From Rubrobacteraceae bacterium (lineage in GTDB: Bacteria > Actinomycetota > Rubrobacteria > Rubrobacterales > Rubrobacteraceae), in NCBI GenBank assembly GCA_013698525.1, contig JACCSM010000142.1, positions 1 to 12,321 of the forward strand: a stretch of DNA of 12,321 nucleotides, in the 5' to 3' direction. The position numbers and the translations under genes were made by a program. This document shows, one piece after another, positions 1 through 7,535 of this stretch. How positions within the stretch are numbered: the stretch's first letter is position 1; each line of letters opens with the position of its first letter. The notes below the pieces were generated by a model. The model was not told the origin of the DNA and made no database searches. It saw only the letters and a program-made list of their open reading frames with translations.

Positions 1-433
1 TGTTGTTCTGCTTCAAGGCCTGCTCGTAGGCCTCCTGGTCGCTCAAGTCCTGCCCTGAAGAGCGGGCCTGGTCGCCGACCTGCTCTTTGATCTTCGCGAT
101 CTCCTGGTCGACCTCTTTGTCCGAGACAGTTATGTCGTGCTCCTGGGCATAGGCCTTGGCTATCTCGATGTCGACGAGTTGGGGCATGATCTGCTGTATA
201 GCAGCCTGGTACTGCGGATCGTCTTTGGACATACTACTATCCAAACCGCTCTGCTCGGCGAACTTATCCAGCTCCCCCTGCGTGACGGCGCCGCCATCGA
301 AGGTCACGATCTTCTTGGCCTGGGAATCGACATTGGCGACCGGCTCGGCCGCATTACAACCTACCAAGACGAGTATGGTGACCCCTACTAACAAGGAGAC
401 GTACAACATCCTGTTCTCGAAAAGCTTGCTCAA
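1..433 (-). CDS. SurA/PrsA-like peptidyl-prolyl isomerase (foldase) lipoprotein, N-terminal part
   Basis: This gene runs off the left edge; about 144 residues are visible. A TTG start at 433 gives a lysine/arginine-bearing n-region (residues 3-8), a hydrophobic stretch (about 10-24) and a lipobox LVGC with the lipidated cysteine near residue 26. The alternative ATG at 409 would lose the positive charges, so I prefer TTG, although its Shine-Dalgarno (GAGG about 12 bases upstream) is weak. The mature part has the SurA N-terminal chaperone style: a TFDGGAVTQGELDKF beginning, then amphipathic helices with VSDKEVDQEI. Such proteins are membrane-anchored extracytoplasmic chaperones that help secreted proteins fold; the parvulin domain would lie beyond the edge and cannot be confirmed. 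It follows mfd on the same strand after 75 bases, with its own likely promoter. It could also be a SurA_N-only lipoprotein lacking the isomerase domain. Confidence 0.82.
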   Translation of the reverse strand, partial: MSKLFENRMLYVSLLVGVTILVLVGCNAAEPVANVDSQAKKIVTFDGGAVTQGELDKFAEQSGLDSSMSKDDPQYQAAIQQIMPQLVDIEIAKAYAQEHDITVSDKEVDQEIAKIKEQVGDQARSSGQDLSDQEAYEQALKQNN

Positions 434-477
434 GACGACGGAGAACCTCGCTGTTTGAATTCCAGAGACCGCCCGGA

Positions 478-506
478 ATTATAGCACGCAGGATGCCCGG
501 TTCGGC
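478..506 (-). promoter_or_regulatory. Likely promoter of the foldase lipoprotein gene
   Basis: A perfect TATAAT -10 hexamer reads on the minus strand at 483-478, 45 bases upstream of the TTG start. No good -35 is found at 17 bases (GCCGAA at 506-501). The site lies between the mfd stop and the foldase start, so the lipoprotein gene may be transcribed independently of mfd. Confidence 0.4.
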
Positions 507-508
507 CT

Positions 509-3500
509 TCAGCCCGCTCGCACGAGCGCCCGCAGCGACTCTTCGGCCAGGGTGAGGGGATCCAGCCCAGCGGCGCGGACCGATGTCCTGCCTGTCCTCG
601 TAGTGACGGTTCCCCCCGTGGCCTTCCTTATGAGGGCGGGGGCAGCGGAGCCCGCCGTGGCGCCGGTGACGGTGAGGTTCCCGGAACGGTGGGTCACTGA
701 CGTGGCCCCAACCTCCCGCGCGAGGAGCTTGACCCGCGAGAGGCCGAGCAGGTTCCTGGCCGGCTCGGGGAGCGCCCCAAAGCGGTCGACGAGCTCCTCG
801 GCAAGGTCTTCCACCTCGGCGAGCGAGCCAAGGCCAGAGGCCCTGCGGTAGAGGTCTACGCGTTCGATCTCATCCATGACGTATCCCGGCGGCAGATACG
901 CGTCGAGCGTGAGCTCGACGATAACGGGGCGCTCCTCGCGTCGCTCCTGCGGCTCGCCCCTTGCGGCCGCGACGGCTTCTTCCAAAAGAGTCAGGTACAT
1001 CTCGAAGCCAACGGCCGCAATGTGCCCCGACTGCTCGGCACCGAGCAGGTTGCCAGCGCCCCGGATCTCCAAGTCCCTCATGGCGATGGCGAACCCGCTC
1101 CCCAGTTCGGTAAAGTCCATCAGGGCTTCGAGCCGCTTCTGCGACTCGACGGTCGCCCCGAGGGGTGCGAAGAGGTAAGCGTAAGCCTGCTCCGTGGAGC
1201 GTCCGATCCTGCCTCGAAGCTGGTACAGCTGGGCCAGCCCCATGGCGTCCGAGCGGTCGACGACCAGGGTGTTCGCCGTGGCCACGTCGAGCCCGCTCTC
1301 GACGATGGTGGTCGTGACCAATACATCAGCCTGCCCGTCGAGGAAGTGGTGCATTACCCCTTCGAGGGCCCGCTCAGGCATCTGCCCGTGCGCGGTGACG
1401 AAGCGCACACTAGGCAGAAGGTCGCGCAGCCTCTCGGCGATCTCGTCAATGCTCTCGACGCGGTTATGGACGAAGAAAGTCTGTCCGCCACGGGCGACCT
1501 CCCGCTCGATGGCATGCTTGACGAGATCCTCGTCGTAAGGACCGACGTGCGTGAGGATGCTGCGGCGTCCCGCCGGGGGTGTCTCGATCACGCTTATGTC
1601 GCGAAGTGAGGCAAGCCCCATTTGCATGGTGCGTGGTATCGGGGTCGCCGTCAGCGTGAGGACGTCCACGGAGGTCTTGTACTCCTTGATGCGCTCTTTG
1701 TGCCTGACGCCGAAGCGCTGCTCCTCGTCCACGACGACGAGGCCGAGGTCCCTGGGCCTGACCTCGGACCCGAGCAGCGCATGCGTCCCTACGAGAACGT
1801 CCACCTCCCCGACCTGGAAGTCAGCCAGGATCCTGCGCCGGTCGGCGGGTGCTGTGAAGCGCGAGAGGCTCTCGACCCTGACGGCGTAGGAGCCGAGCCG
1901 CTCGCGGAAGGTCCGCTCGTGCTGCTGCACGAGGATGGTCGTCGGGGCGAGCATCATGGTCTGTTTGCCGGCGAGCGCCGCCTTGAAGGCGGCCCGCACG
2001 GACACCTCCGTCTTGCCGAAGCCAACGTCCCCACAGACCAGACGGTCCATCGGGTGCGGCCTTTGCATGTCCGACTTGACAGCGGAGATAGCCGCTTCCT
2101 GATCCGGGGTCTCCTGGTAGGGGAAGCCCTCCTCGAGTTCCCTCTCCCACTCCCCATCCTCGGGGAAAGCGAAGCCGGGGGCCGATGCCCTCGCCGCATG
2201 CAGCCGCAAGAGCTCGCCGGCGAGCGCCTTGACCCTCTTTCTGACCCTGTCCGTAACCTGCGCCCACGTCGCGCCACCGAGCTTGTCGAGGCGCGCACCG
2301 TCGCCGCCCACGTACTTGTGCAACAGCTCCATCTGCTCGTAGGGCACGAAGAGCGTGTCGCCCCCGCGGTAGCTCACCTGCATGTAGTCGCGGGTTGAGC
2401 CGAGGACCTCCTGGGCCACGAGACCCTCGAAGCGCCCGATACCCTGCATGGCGTGCACGACAAGGTCCCCGACCTTCAGGTCTGCGAAGGAGGCGAGCGA
2501 CCTGCCGCCCGTACGGCGCCTCGCCTCGCGCCTGCGGCCGAGCAGTGAGTTCCTCCTGAAGACCGCAACCCCGCCTTCGGGATAGGTGAACCCCTCCTCG
2601 ACCTCGCCGGGCAAAGCGTAGAGTCCTGGCGGCAGGTCGGCGTCGACCCGTCCGGTCTCGCGCATGGTGCGGTGGATCTCCCCGAACGCGTACACCGTTC
2701 GCCTCGCCTCCCCGCGTGAGGAGCAAGCGACGAAGACAGCGATCCCGCCGTCGACGAGCGTGTCGAGCCTGCGGGCAGCCTCCCTCAGCGTGTCGGCGAA
2801 CGCCACGACCGGCGGGGCGGAGACGGACTCTCCTTCCTCACCAAGGGAGAACTCGACGTCGGGATCAGGCATCCCCCTGTCGTAGAGCTCATGGACGAGC
2901 CCGTCTACTTCTTCAGAAACATCTTCCTGCGGCTCCTCTCGCCAGACCTCCACGTCCTCGGGCAGCATCGTTCGTGGCGAGACGGGGTTGAGATCTAGCA
3001 ATAAACGGTCGAGGCCGGGAACCCGCACGCCGCGGCGGGCCTCCTCCGGCAATTCCTCGTCCGTCGCCGCGAGGCCGGTGAGGTCGCCTTCGCGGGCAGC
3101 GTAGACCGTCACGGCTTCTAGCTCGCGTACGACGCGCTGGGTGGCCAGAGAGACGGCGCGGACGCTCTCTATCTCATCCCCCCACCACTCCACCCGTACG
3201 GGCGAGCGGCGGGTGCTCGGAAACACGTCCGCGATCCCGCCACGCACCGCGAACTCCCCCGGGCGGGCGACCCTGTCGACACGCTCGTAGCCGAGGACGA
3301 CCAGCCGCTCCAGCGTCGCGTCGAGCTCTATCTCCGTCCCTGCGGCCAACTCCATCGGCTCGTAGAGCGGTGTTCGCTCCATAAAGGCAAGCGGTCCAGC
3401 CACAACGACGCGGGCCGACCGCAGCGAACGCAACGCCCGCTGTCGCCGCCCGACCCTGCTCACAGCAGGGTCGAAGACATCGCCGTAAGGGGCGCCGCGT

Positions 3501-3673
3501 GACGGCAGGTGAACGACGGGGCCGTCGGTGAAGACCTCAGCCTCGCGGGCATACCGCTCGGCCGCCTCCTCGCTCGCGGCGAGCAGTAGCGCGGGACGCC
3601 CTCCGTTCGCGGCCAGGTAGGCCCGGACCCTGCGCGGGGCCCTGAGGGATCTCGTCTTCGTCCTCTCGCTCAC
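509..3673 (-). CDS. mfd: Transcription-repair coupling factor Mfd
   Basis: A 1054-residue protein, slightly shorter than the E. coli protein (1148). Mfd removes RNA polymerase stalled at DNA lesions and recruits UvrA to start nucleotide excision repair. The N-terminal UvrB-like region covers about residues 1-330. An RNA-polymerase-interacting (CarD-like) domain lies at about 395-460, with KVGDLVVHAMQGIG. The translocase core has Walker A GDVGFGKTE (548-556), DEEQ (649-652), LTATPIPRT (673-681), ESGLDVATANT (792-802) and QLRGRIGRS (818-826). The C-terminal TRCF domain (about 915-1020) contains the PPGYV and ERVDLYRR region. The start is GTG with no convincing Shine-Dalgarno; a -10-like TAGAAT ends 6 bases upstream, so the mRNA may be leaderless. 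It is divergent from the thioesterase gene and is followed by the foldase gene. Identity is secure. Confidence 0.98.
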   Translation of the reverse strand: MSERTKTRSLRAPRRVRAYLAANGGRPALLLAASEEAAERYAREAEVFTDGPVVHLPSRGAPYGDVFDPAVSRVGRRQRALRSLRSARVVVAGPLAFMERTPLYEPMELAAGTEIELDATLERLVVLGYERVDRVARPGEFAVRGGIADVFPSTRRSPVRVEWWGDEIESVRAVSLATQRVVRELEAVTVYAAREGDLTGLAATDEELPEEARRGVRVPGLDRLLLDLNPVSPRTMLPEDVEVWREEPQEDVSEEVDGLVHELYDRGMPDPDVEFSLGEEGESVSAPPVVAFADTLREAARRLDTLVDGGIAVFVACSSRGEARRTVYAFGEIHRTMRETGRVDADLPPGLYALPGEVEEGFTYPEGGVAVFRRNSLLGRRREARRRTGGRSLASFADLKVGDLVVHAMQGIGRFEGLVAQEVLGSTRDYMQVSYRGGDTLFVPYEQMELLHKYVGGDGARLDKLGGATWAQVTDRVRKRVKALAGELLRLHAARASAPGFAFPEDGEWERELEEGFPYQETPDQEAAISAVKSDMQRPHPMDRLVCGDVGFGKTEVSVRAAFKAALAGKQTMMLAPTTILVQQHERTFRERLGSYAVRVESLSRFTAPADRRRILADFQVGEVDVLVGTHALLGSEVRPRDLGLVVVDEEQRFGVRHKERIKEYKTSVDVLTLTATPIPRTMQMGLASLRDISVIETPPAGRRSILTHVGPYDEDLVKHAIEREVARGGQTFFVHNRVESIDEIAERLRDLLPSVRFVTAHGQMPERALEGVMHHFLDGQADVLVTTTIVESGLDVATANTLVVDRSDAMGLAQLYQLRGRIGRSTEQAYAYLFAPLGATVESQKRLEALMDFTELGSGFAIAMRDLEIRGAGNLLGAEQSGHIAAVGFEMYLTLLEEAVAAARGEPQERREERPVIVELTLDAYLPPGYVMDEIERVDLYRRASGLGSLAEVEDLAEELVDRFGALPEPARNLLGLSRVKLLAREVGATSVTHRSGNLTVTGATAGSAAPALIRKATGGTVTTRTGRTSVRAAGLDPLTLAEESLRALVRAG

Positions 3674-3679
3674 CAGTAG

Positions 3680-3706
3680 ATTCTACCGCCTGAGAGTGGA
3701 TCTCAA
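3680..3706 (-). promoter_or_regulatory. Putative leaderless promoter of mfd
   Basis: On the minus strand, TTGAGA (3706-3701) is followed after 15 bases by TAGAAT (3685-3680), each matching 5 of 6 consensus bases. The -10 ends 6 bases before the GTG of mfd, which would put the transcript start at or next to the start codon. The spacer is shorter than the preferred 17. The -10 is embedded in a short inverted repeat, GTAGA-T-TCTAC (3676-3686), which could bind a regulator. Confidence 0.4.
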
Positions 3707-3785
3707 GCCACGAGATGATCTGCTACAAGCAAACACCTCTGGGATAATCCCTACAGTCGTGACAAAGACTCTGGAGGCGTCGTAG

Positions 3786-4196
3786 ATGACAATTCTCGAA
3801 GAGCTCAACGAGCGCGGTATCGGAACCCTACCCGGTCTCATCGGGCTAGAGATATTGGAGGCGGAGGAAGGTGGGGTCTCGAGCCGCCTCGATCTGCGCG
3901 AGGAACTCATGGCCCCGAATGGCTACCTGCACGCCGCGACGGTGGTCGCCCTCGCCGATACCTCGTGCGGCTACGGAACCCTCGTGAACCTGCCCGTCGG
4001 CGCAGAGAGCTTCACGACTATAGAGCTGAAGAGCAACTTCGTCGGGACCAAACGCGATGGTGCGATCGGCTGCGAAGCGAAGCTCGTCCACGGTGGCCGC
4101 ACGACGCAGGTGTGGGACGCGACCGTTTCCGACGAAGAGGGCGGCAAGCCCATAGCCCTCTTCCGATGCACACAAATGATCCTCTACCCGCGCTGA
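3786..4196 (+). CDS. PaaI-type hotdog-fold acyl-CoA thioesterase
   Basis: A 136-residue single-domain protein of the hotdog superfamily, whose members hydrolyse acyl- or aryl-CoA thioesters in the cytoplasm, usually as homotetramers. The family signature is the segment NGYLHAATVVALADTS (45-60). His49 sits where the HGG motif usually lies and Asp58 matches the acidic residue of the second half. FTTIELKSNFV (76-86) is the typical central strand. An in-frame ATG at 3786 has GGAGG (3773-3777) 8 bases upstream, so the start is firm. GATAAT at 3743-3748 could be its -10, but no clear -35 is visible. It is a single-gene unit, divergent from mfd and convergent with the exporter gene. The substrate cannot be read from sequence, and no phenylacetate genes are nearby, so I give no symbol. 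Confidence 0.88.
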   Translation: MTILEELNERGIGTLPGLIGLEILEAEEGGVSSRLDLREELMAPNGYLHAATVVALADTSCGYGTLVNLPVGAESFTTIELKSNFVGTKRDGAIGCEAKLVHGGRTTQVWDATVSDEEGGKPIALFRCTQMILYPR

Positions 4197-4302
4197 ACGG
4201 CTCTCGAAGCAAGCCGTATCTCCCTACAGCTCGTTTCGGCTTGGTTGATACGTAATCCGGTAGAAGGCTTCTGTTTGGAGATGCGGAACACTGCCGCAAT
4301 GG

Positions 4303-4322
4303 ATTCCCGCTTGTGCGGGAAT
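4303..4322. repeat. 20-bp perfect inverted repeat ATTCCC-N8-GGGAAT, hairpin between convergent genes
   Basis: ATTCCCGC - TTGT - GCGGGAAT forms a perfect 8-bp stem with a 4-base loop. It lies between the thioesterase stop (4196) and the exporter stop (4360), which converge here. It matches the ATTCCC-N8-GGGAAT core described for the neisserial dRS3 repeat, and it sits in the context aATGGATTCCCGC...GCGGGAATGACGG. A weaker hairpin, TGCGG (4282-4286) with CCGCA (4294-4298), lies just upstream. No T-run follows on either strand, so intrinsic termination is uncertain; it may be a dispersed repeat copy that also shields the convergent transcripts. Confidence 0.6.
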
Positions 4323-4359
4323 GACGGACATAGAGAAATCGTGATGGCTGAAGCCGCGG

Positions 4360-5265
4360 TCAATCCTTTCGCACACCACTTTGATTGCCCTTTGACTTGC
4401 CCTTCCGGATAGAGATCCCCGTTATGAGGACGACGCTCGTGAGGATGATCCCGAGCCCTGCAAGCGTGCCAGGCCCGAAAGGCTCGTCGAGGAGCAGGAC
4501 ACCGAACAACAATCCGAAGACAGGCACGAGTAGCGTGACGGTTACCGTGCTCGTCGGACCGACGTTCTCGATGAGGCGGAAGTAGATCAGGTAAGCTACC
4601 GAAGTCGAAAGCAACGCAAGCCCGAGCATAGAGAGAGCGACCACGAACGATGGGGCTTCTTTGGGAAGGCTAACGGCGGCCAGGGGCAAGAGGAGCGCTA
4701 CCGCCCCGCCGAGCTGCCCGATAGCCATCCCGAGTGGTGGGATGCCCGAAAACGACCGCTTGACGTAGGTGGCTCCCAGCGCGTAAGAGAGCGAAGCAAG
4801 TAGCATCGCCGCCACCGCCAACAGGACAGACCCGTTCAAGGGGAGCGGGTCCCAGCCCACAAGCACAGTTACCCCGACGATTCCAAGAACTATCCCGATG
4901 GCCTTCCTGGCCGTCAGCACGTCTCCCATCCACACCGCGGCCACCATCGCGGTAAACATTACAGTGGTCGAGTTCAGGATGGCGGCGAGAGAGGCCGTCA
5001 GATGGATCTCGGCGGCCGAGATCAGGGAGAAAGGCACGGCTGCGTTGAGGAACCCAAGGACAAGGAACGACCTCCAGCGGTGCCGGATCTTCGGCACTCG
5101 GCCGGCGGCCAGAGCGTAGAGAAACAGTGCCGCAGCGGCAAGACCAACCCGCAACTCTACGAGCAAGAAAGGACCCAACGCAGGCACGGCGACGCGGATA
5201 AACAGGAAGGAACCACCCCACAGCGCGCCGAGCAGGATGAGACCCGCGAAATCTCTCGGTCTCAC
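4360..5265 (-). CDS. EamA/DMT-superfamily transporter (RhaT/YdcZ-like exporter)
   Basis: A 301-residue inner-membrane protein built as two repeated EamA halves, about five transmembrane helices each. The first half starts with LLGALWGGSFLFIRVAVPALGP (about 11-32) and the second ends with TLLVPVFGLLFGVLLLDEP (about 244-262), both characteristic of drug/metabolite transporters. The tail, IRKGKSKGNQSG, is basic and probably cytoplasmic. Members export amino acids, purines or other metabolites with proton exchange; the substrate here cannot be told. The start is GTG at 5265 with AGGGAG 7 bases upstream. It lies 58 bases downstream of ogt on the same strand with no strong promoter visible between them, so it may be read through from the ada-alkA/ogt transcript, though no functional link to DNA repair is evident. 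Confidence 0.92.
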   Translation of the reverse strand: MRPRDFAGLILLGALWGGSFLFIRVAVPALGPFLLVELRVGLAAAALFLYALAAGRVPKIRHRWRSFLVLGFLNAAVPFSLISAAEIHLTASLAAILNSTTVMFTAMVAAVWMGDVLTARKAIGIVLGIVGVTVLVGWDPLPLNGSVLLAVAAMLLASLSYALGATYVKRSFSGIPPLGMAIGQLGGAVALLLPLAAVSLPKEAPSFVVALSMLGLALLSTSVAYLIYFRLIENVGPTSTVTVTLLVPVFGLLFGVLLLDEPFGPGTLAGLGIILTSVVLITGISIRKGKSKGNQSGVRKD

Positions 5266-5323
5266 TGAACGCTCCCTTCAGATAAGACGAACGTTGTGTT
5301 GCCCTCTCTCCACTTCCGACAAA

Positions 5324-5842
5324 CTAGCTGCCCGCTGCGGCGAGTACGTTGTGTTCGTGCTGGAGCAAGCGCTCCTTGAGGTGAAGCCCGCCGTTGAACC
5401 CGCCGAGTGTGCCGTCTGCGGCGATAACGCGGTGACAGGGTACGACCACGGGCAAGACGTTGGAGGCGTTGGCCCTGCCGACGGCCCTCGCCGCGCCGGG
5501 CCGTCCGAGGGCGTCAGCGATCTCCCCGTAGGACCTCGTCTCTCCAAAGGGGATGCGCGTCAACTCCATCCAAACGGTCTTCTGCCACTCCGAGCCGACG
5601 AGCGCGAGGGGCGCGTCGAAGGTCTTGCGCCGTCCGTTCACGTACTCGGACAACTCGGTTCTCACGCCAGCGGTCCTGGCCTCGTCCGCTTCCAGGGCGT
5701 AGCCTTCGCCCTGCAACTCCTCTTCCATGACAGGCCCGTAGTCGCTCTCGACGAAGTGCAGCCGCATCAGGGCTCCATCTTCGTTTACCGCGAACGCGAG
5801 CGGGCCGGCGGGAGAGTCTATCTCGTCTACGTAAGCCTTCAC
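5324..5842 (-). CDS. ogt: Methylated-DNA--protein-cysteine methyltransferase (O6-alkylguanine repair)
   Basis: A 172-residue suicide methyltransferase that takes the alkyl group from O6-alkylguanine onto its own cysteine. The active-site motif VPCHRV contains acceptor Cys136 followed by His137. AARAVGRA (117-124) supplies the arginine that flips the base, and the helix-turn-helix region RIPFGETRSYGEIADALGRP lies just before it. The conserved NP of the NxLPxxxPCHR stretch reads NV here (128-129), a small deviation. The GTG start overlaps the stop of ada-alkA in a GTGA arrangement (5839-5842), with AGGTGG about 4 bases upstream, indicating translational coupling. The adjacent glycosylase/regulator lacks a C-terminal methyltransferase domain, so this gene provides that activity. 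M. tuberculosis has the same pair in the same order. Confidence 0.95.
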   Translation of the reverse strand: MKAYVDEIDSPAGPLAFAVNEDGALMRLHFVESDYGPVMEEELQGEGYALEADEARTAGVRTELSEYVNGRRKTFDAPLALVGSEWQKTVWMELTRIPFGETRSYGEIADALGRPGAARAVGRANASNVLPVVVPCHRVIAADGTLGGFNGGLHLKERLLQHEHNVLAAAGS

Positions 5843-7338
5843 GCTACCACCTCTCTTTTCTTGGTCTGATCCTTCTCGTCCCCGAGGCTGGCCCACAGGT
5901 GCTGCGTAGCATAGGCGCGCCACGGTCTCCACCGTTCTGCGAGGGCGGCGACGCTCCGCCGGTCGTCTGCGTGGCCGAGCCTGGAGACGGCCTGCCTGAC
6001 CCCGAGGTCCGTCGGAAGAAACGCGTCGGGATCGCCGAGCGCCCGCATCGCAATGTAGGAAGCGGTCCACGGTCCGATCCCACGCAGCTCCAGCAGCCGC
6101 CGTTCGACCTCCTCACGCTCCGAGCCGGGGTCGAGCACGATCCCACCTCCTGCAAGTGCACGCGCCAGTGTGCGCAGGGTCTCGCGCCGCGCCCCGGGAA
6201 CGCCGAGTTCATCGAGAGATGCCTCGGCCACGGCGTGCGACCCTGGGAAGAGATGGGTGGGTTCGTCGCCTTCTGCGGCGAGCGTCTCGGGGAGCAGTTC
6301 CGCGCAGCGGGCGACGAGCCGGCCGGCGAGGGTGCGTGCGCCGGCTACGGAGACCTGCTGGCCAAGCACCGCACGGAAGGCGAGCTCGGTGCCGTCTACG
6401 CTCCCCGGTACGCGCCGCCCCGGGGAACGGCGAACGAGTGCACCGAGGAGTGGGTCGGCGCCGAGCCCGTCAGCGACGGCGACAGGGTCGGCGTCGAGGT
6501 CGAGGAGCCGGCGGCAACGCTGCACCGCGGTACCGAGGTCCCTCAGGTTCTCGAGCCTGAGCACGCAATGGATGTGGTCACCGCCGTCGGAAAGGGCCAC
6601 CATCCCGGTGCCGTGCGGCAGACGCAGCGTGCGCCGGTAGGTCTCCCCGTGGAAAGTCTCTACGCCGGCTACCGCGCGCTTGCCGAGAAAGTGCAGCATA
6701 CCGTTCGCGTCGAACGGTGTACGGAACGGCAGTCGGAGTGGGATCTCCCCCCGTGCTGCCTCGTCGCGCTGTCCCCGAACGCGTCGTAGCTCTCTCGGGG
6801 TTACTGCGAACACCTCGCGGATGGTGTCGTTGAACTGGCGTATGCTGGTGAACCCGGCGGCGAACGCTACGTCGGTGATGGGCAAGTCGGTAGTCTCTAT
6901 GAGCAGCCTGGCGGTGTGGGCGCGCCGCGCGCGGGCGAGCGCGAGCGGACCGGCCCCAACCTCGGCAGAGAGCAGGCGGTGCAGGTGGCGCTCCGTGTAG
7001 CAGAGCCGCCGCGCGAGGCCGGCGACACCGTCCCTGTCAACGACGCCATCAGCGATGAGCCGCATCGCCCTCGCTACGATGTCGGCCCTGGCGTCCCATT
7101 CTGGCGAGCCTGGTACGGCGTCGGGCCTGCACCGCTTGCAAGCCCGGAAACCGGCGTACTGTGCGGCGGCCGCGGTCGGGAAGAAGCGGACGTTGGAGCG
7201 CTTCGGAGTAATGGCAGGACAACTGGGCCGGCAGTAGATGCCCGTAGAAGTAACAGCCGCGTAAAACCGCCCGTCGAAGCGGACGTCGCGGCCACGTACT
7301 GCACGATAGCGATGTTCGAAGTCCTTCAGCACGACCAT
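5839..7338 (-). CDS. alkA: Ada-type methyl-sensing activator fused to 3-methyladenine DNA glycosylase (AdaA-AlkA)
   Basis: A 499-residue fusion when started at ATG 7338, matching the roughly 500 residues of the mycobacterial homologue. Order of domains: an Ada zinc-binding methylphosphotriester-sensing domain with Cys36, Cys40, Cys67 and Cys70 (YCRPSC and ACKRC); an AraC-type helix-turn-helix (about 85-187, FAAGFTSIRQFNDTIRE); an AlkA N-terminal domain (about 198-310); and a helix-hairpin-helix glycosylase domain (about 315-485) with LRGIGPWTA (418-426) and likely catalytic Asp444 in PTDLG. It senses methylated phosphates, activates the adaptive response and excises alkylated bases. The open frame extends to 7455, but residues before MVVLKDFEHRYRAV do not resemble the family; no strong Shine-Dalgarno marks either start. 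It is divergent from the DedA gene and coupled to ogt. Confidence 0.95.
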   Translation of the reverse strand: MVVLKDFEHRYRAVRGRDVRFDGRFYAAVTSTGIYCRPSCPAITPKRSNVRFFPTAAAAQYAGFRACKRCRPDAVPGSPEWDARADIVARAMRLIADGVVDRDGVAGLARRLCYTERHLHRLLSAEVGAGPLALARARRAHTARLLIETTDLPITDVAFAAGFTSIRQFNDTIREVFAVTPRELRRVRGQRDEAARGEIPLRLPFRTPFDANGMLHFLGKRAVAGVETFHGETYRRTLRLPHGTGMVALSDGGDHIHCVLRLENLRDLGTAVQRCRRLLDLDADPVAVADGLGADPLLGALVRRSPGRRVPGSVDGTELAFRAVLGQQVSVAGARTLAGRLVARCAELLPETLAAEGDEPTHLFPGSHAVAEASLDELGVPGARRETLRTLARALAGGGIVLDPGSEREEVERRLLELRGIGPWTASYIAMRALGDPDAFLPTDLGVRQAVSRLGHADDRRSVAALAERWRPWRAYATQHLWASLGDEKDQTKKREVVA

Positions 7339-7535
7339 ATTGTCGCACCCGACAGGCGAGATTACTGGCGGGAATCGGACATCGGCATCGTTGGTGTCGG
7401 TCCTCGCGCAATGACTGGTGTGTGGGTCCGTTGCGCTTGACGGCCGCGCCCTCACGTGTCAGTACGGGGTCCGGTGTTGCATCGCATGGTGCATAATTAG
7501 GTTGTCTCGGTGAGGAGATAGGAGGAGAAAGCACG
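7339..7535. promoter_or_regulatory. Divergent intergenic region between ada-alkA and the DedA gene
   Basis: 197 bases separate two divergent genes. Toward the DedA gene there is a -10-like CATAAT (7492-7497) preceded by three GCAT repeats (7479-7482, 7484-7487, 7491-7494), but no recognisable -35. Toward ada-alkA there is TAATCT about 20 bases before the ATG without a -35, which would fit an activator-dependent Ada promoter. No confident operator can be assigned. Confidence 0.3.

Noticed and set aside
137..458. Plus-strand open frames at the left end
   Set aside because: They are antisense to the foldase lipoprotein, whose signal peptide and lipobox are clear.
1622..2398. Plus-strand open frames of 195-258 codons within mfd (1022-1609 and 1622-2398)
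   Set aside because: Shadows of mfd codon bias; histidine/arginine/glutamate-rich with no domain and no ribosome site.
4205..4249. CAAGCCG...CGGCTTG as a terminator of the thioesterase gene
   Set aside because: The 7-bp arms are 20 bases apart and no T-run follows; too weak to call.
5899..6789. A 296-codon plus-strand open frame
   Set aside because: Antisense to the well-supported ada-alkA gene, low-complexity composition, no family resemblance.
7339..7455. N-terminal extension of ada-alkA to the upstream start at 7455
   Set aside because: The extra 39 residues do not resemble the family, and ATG 7338 gives the normal length and the usual DFEHRYRAV beginning.
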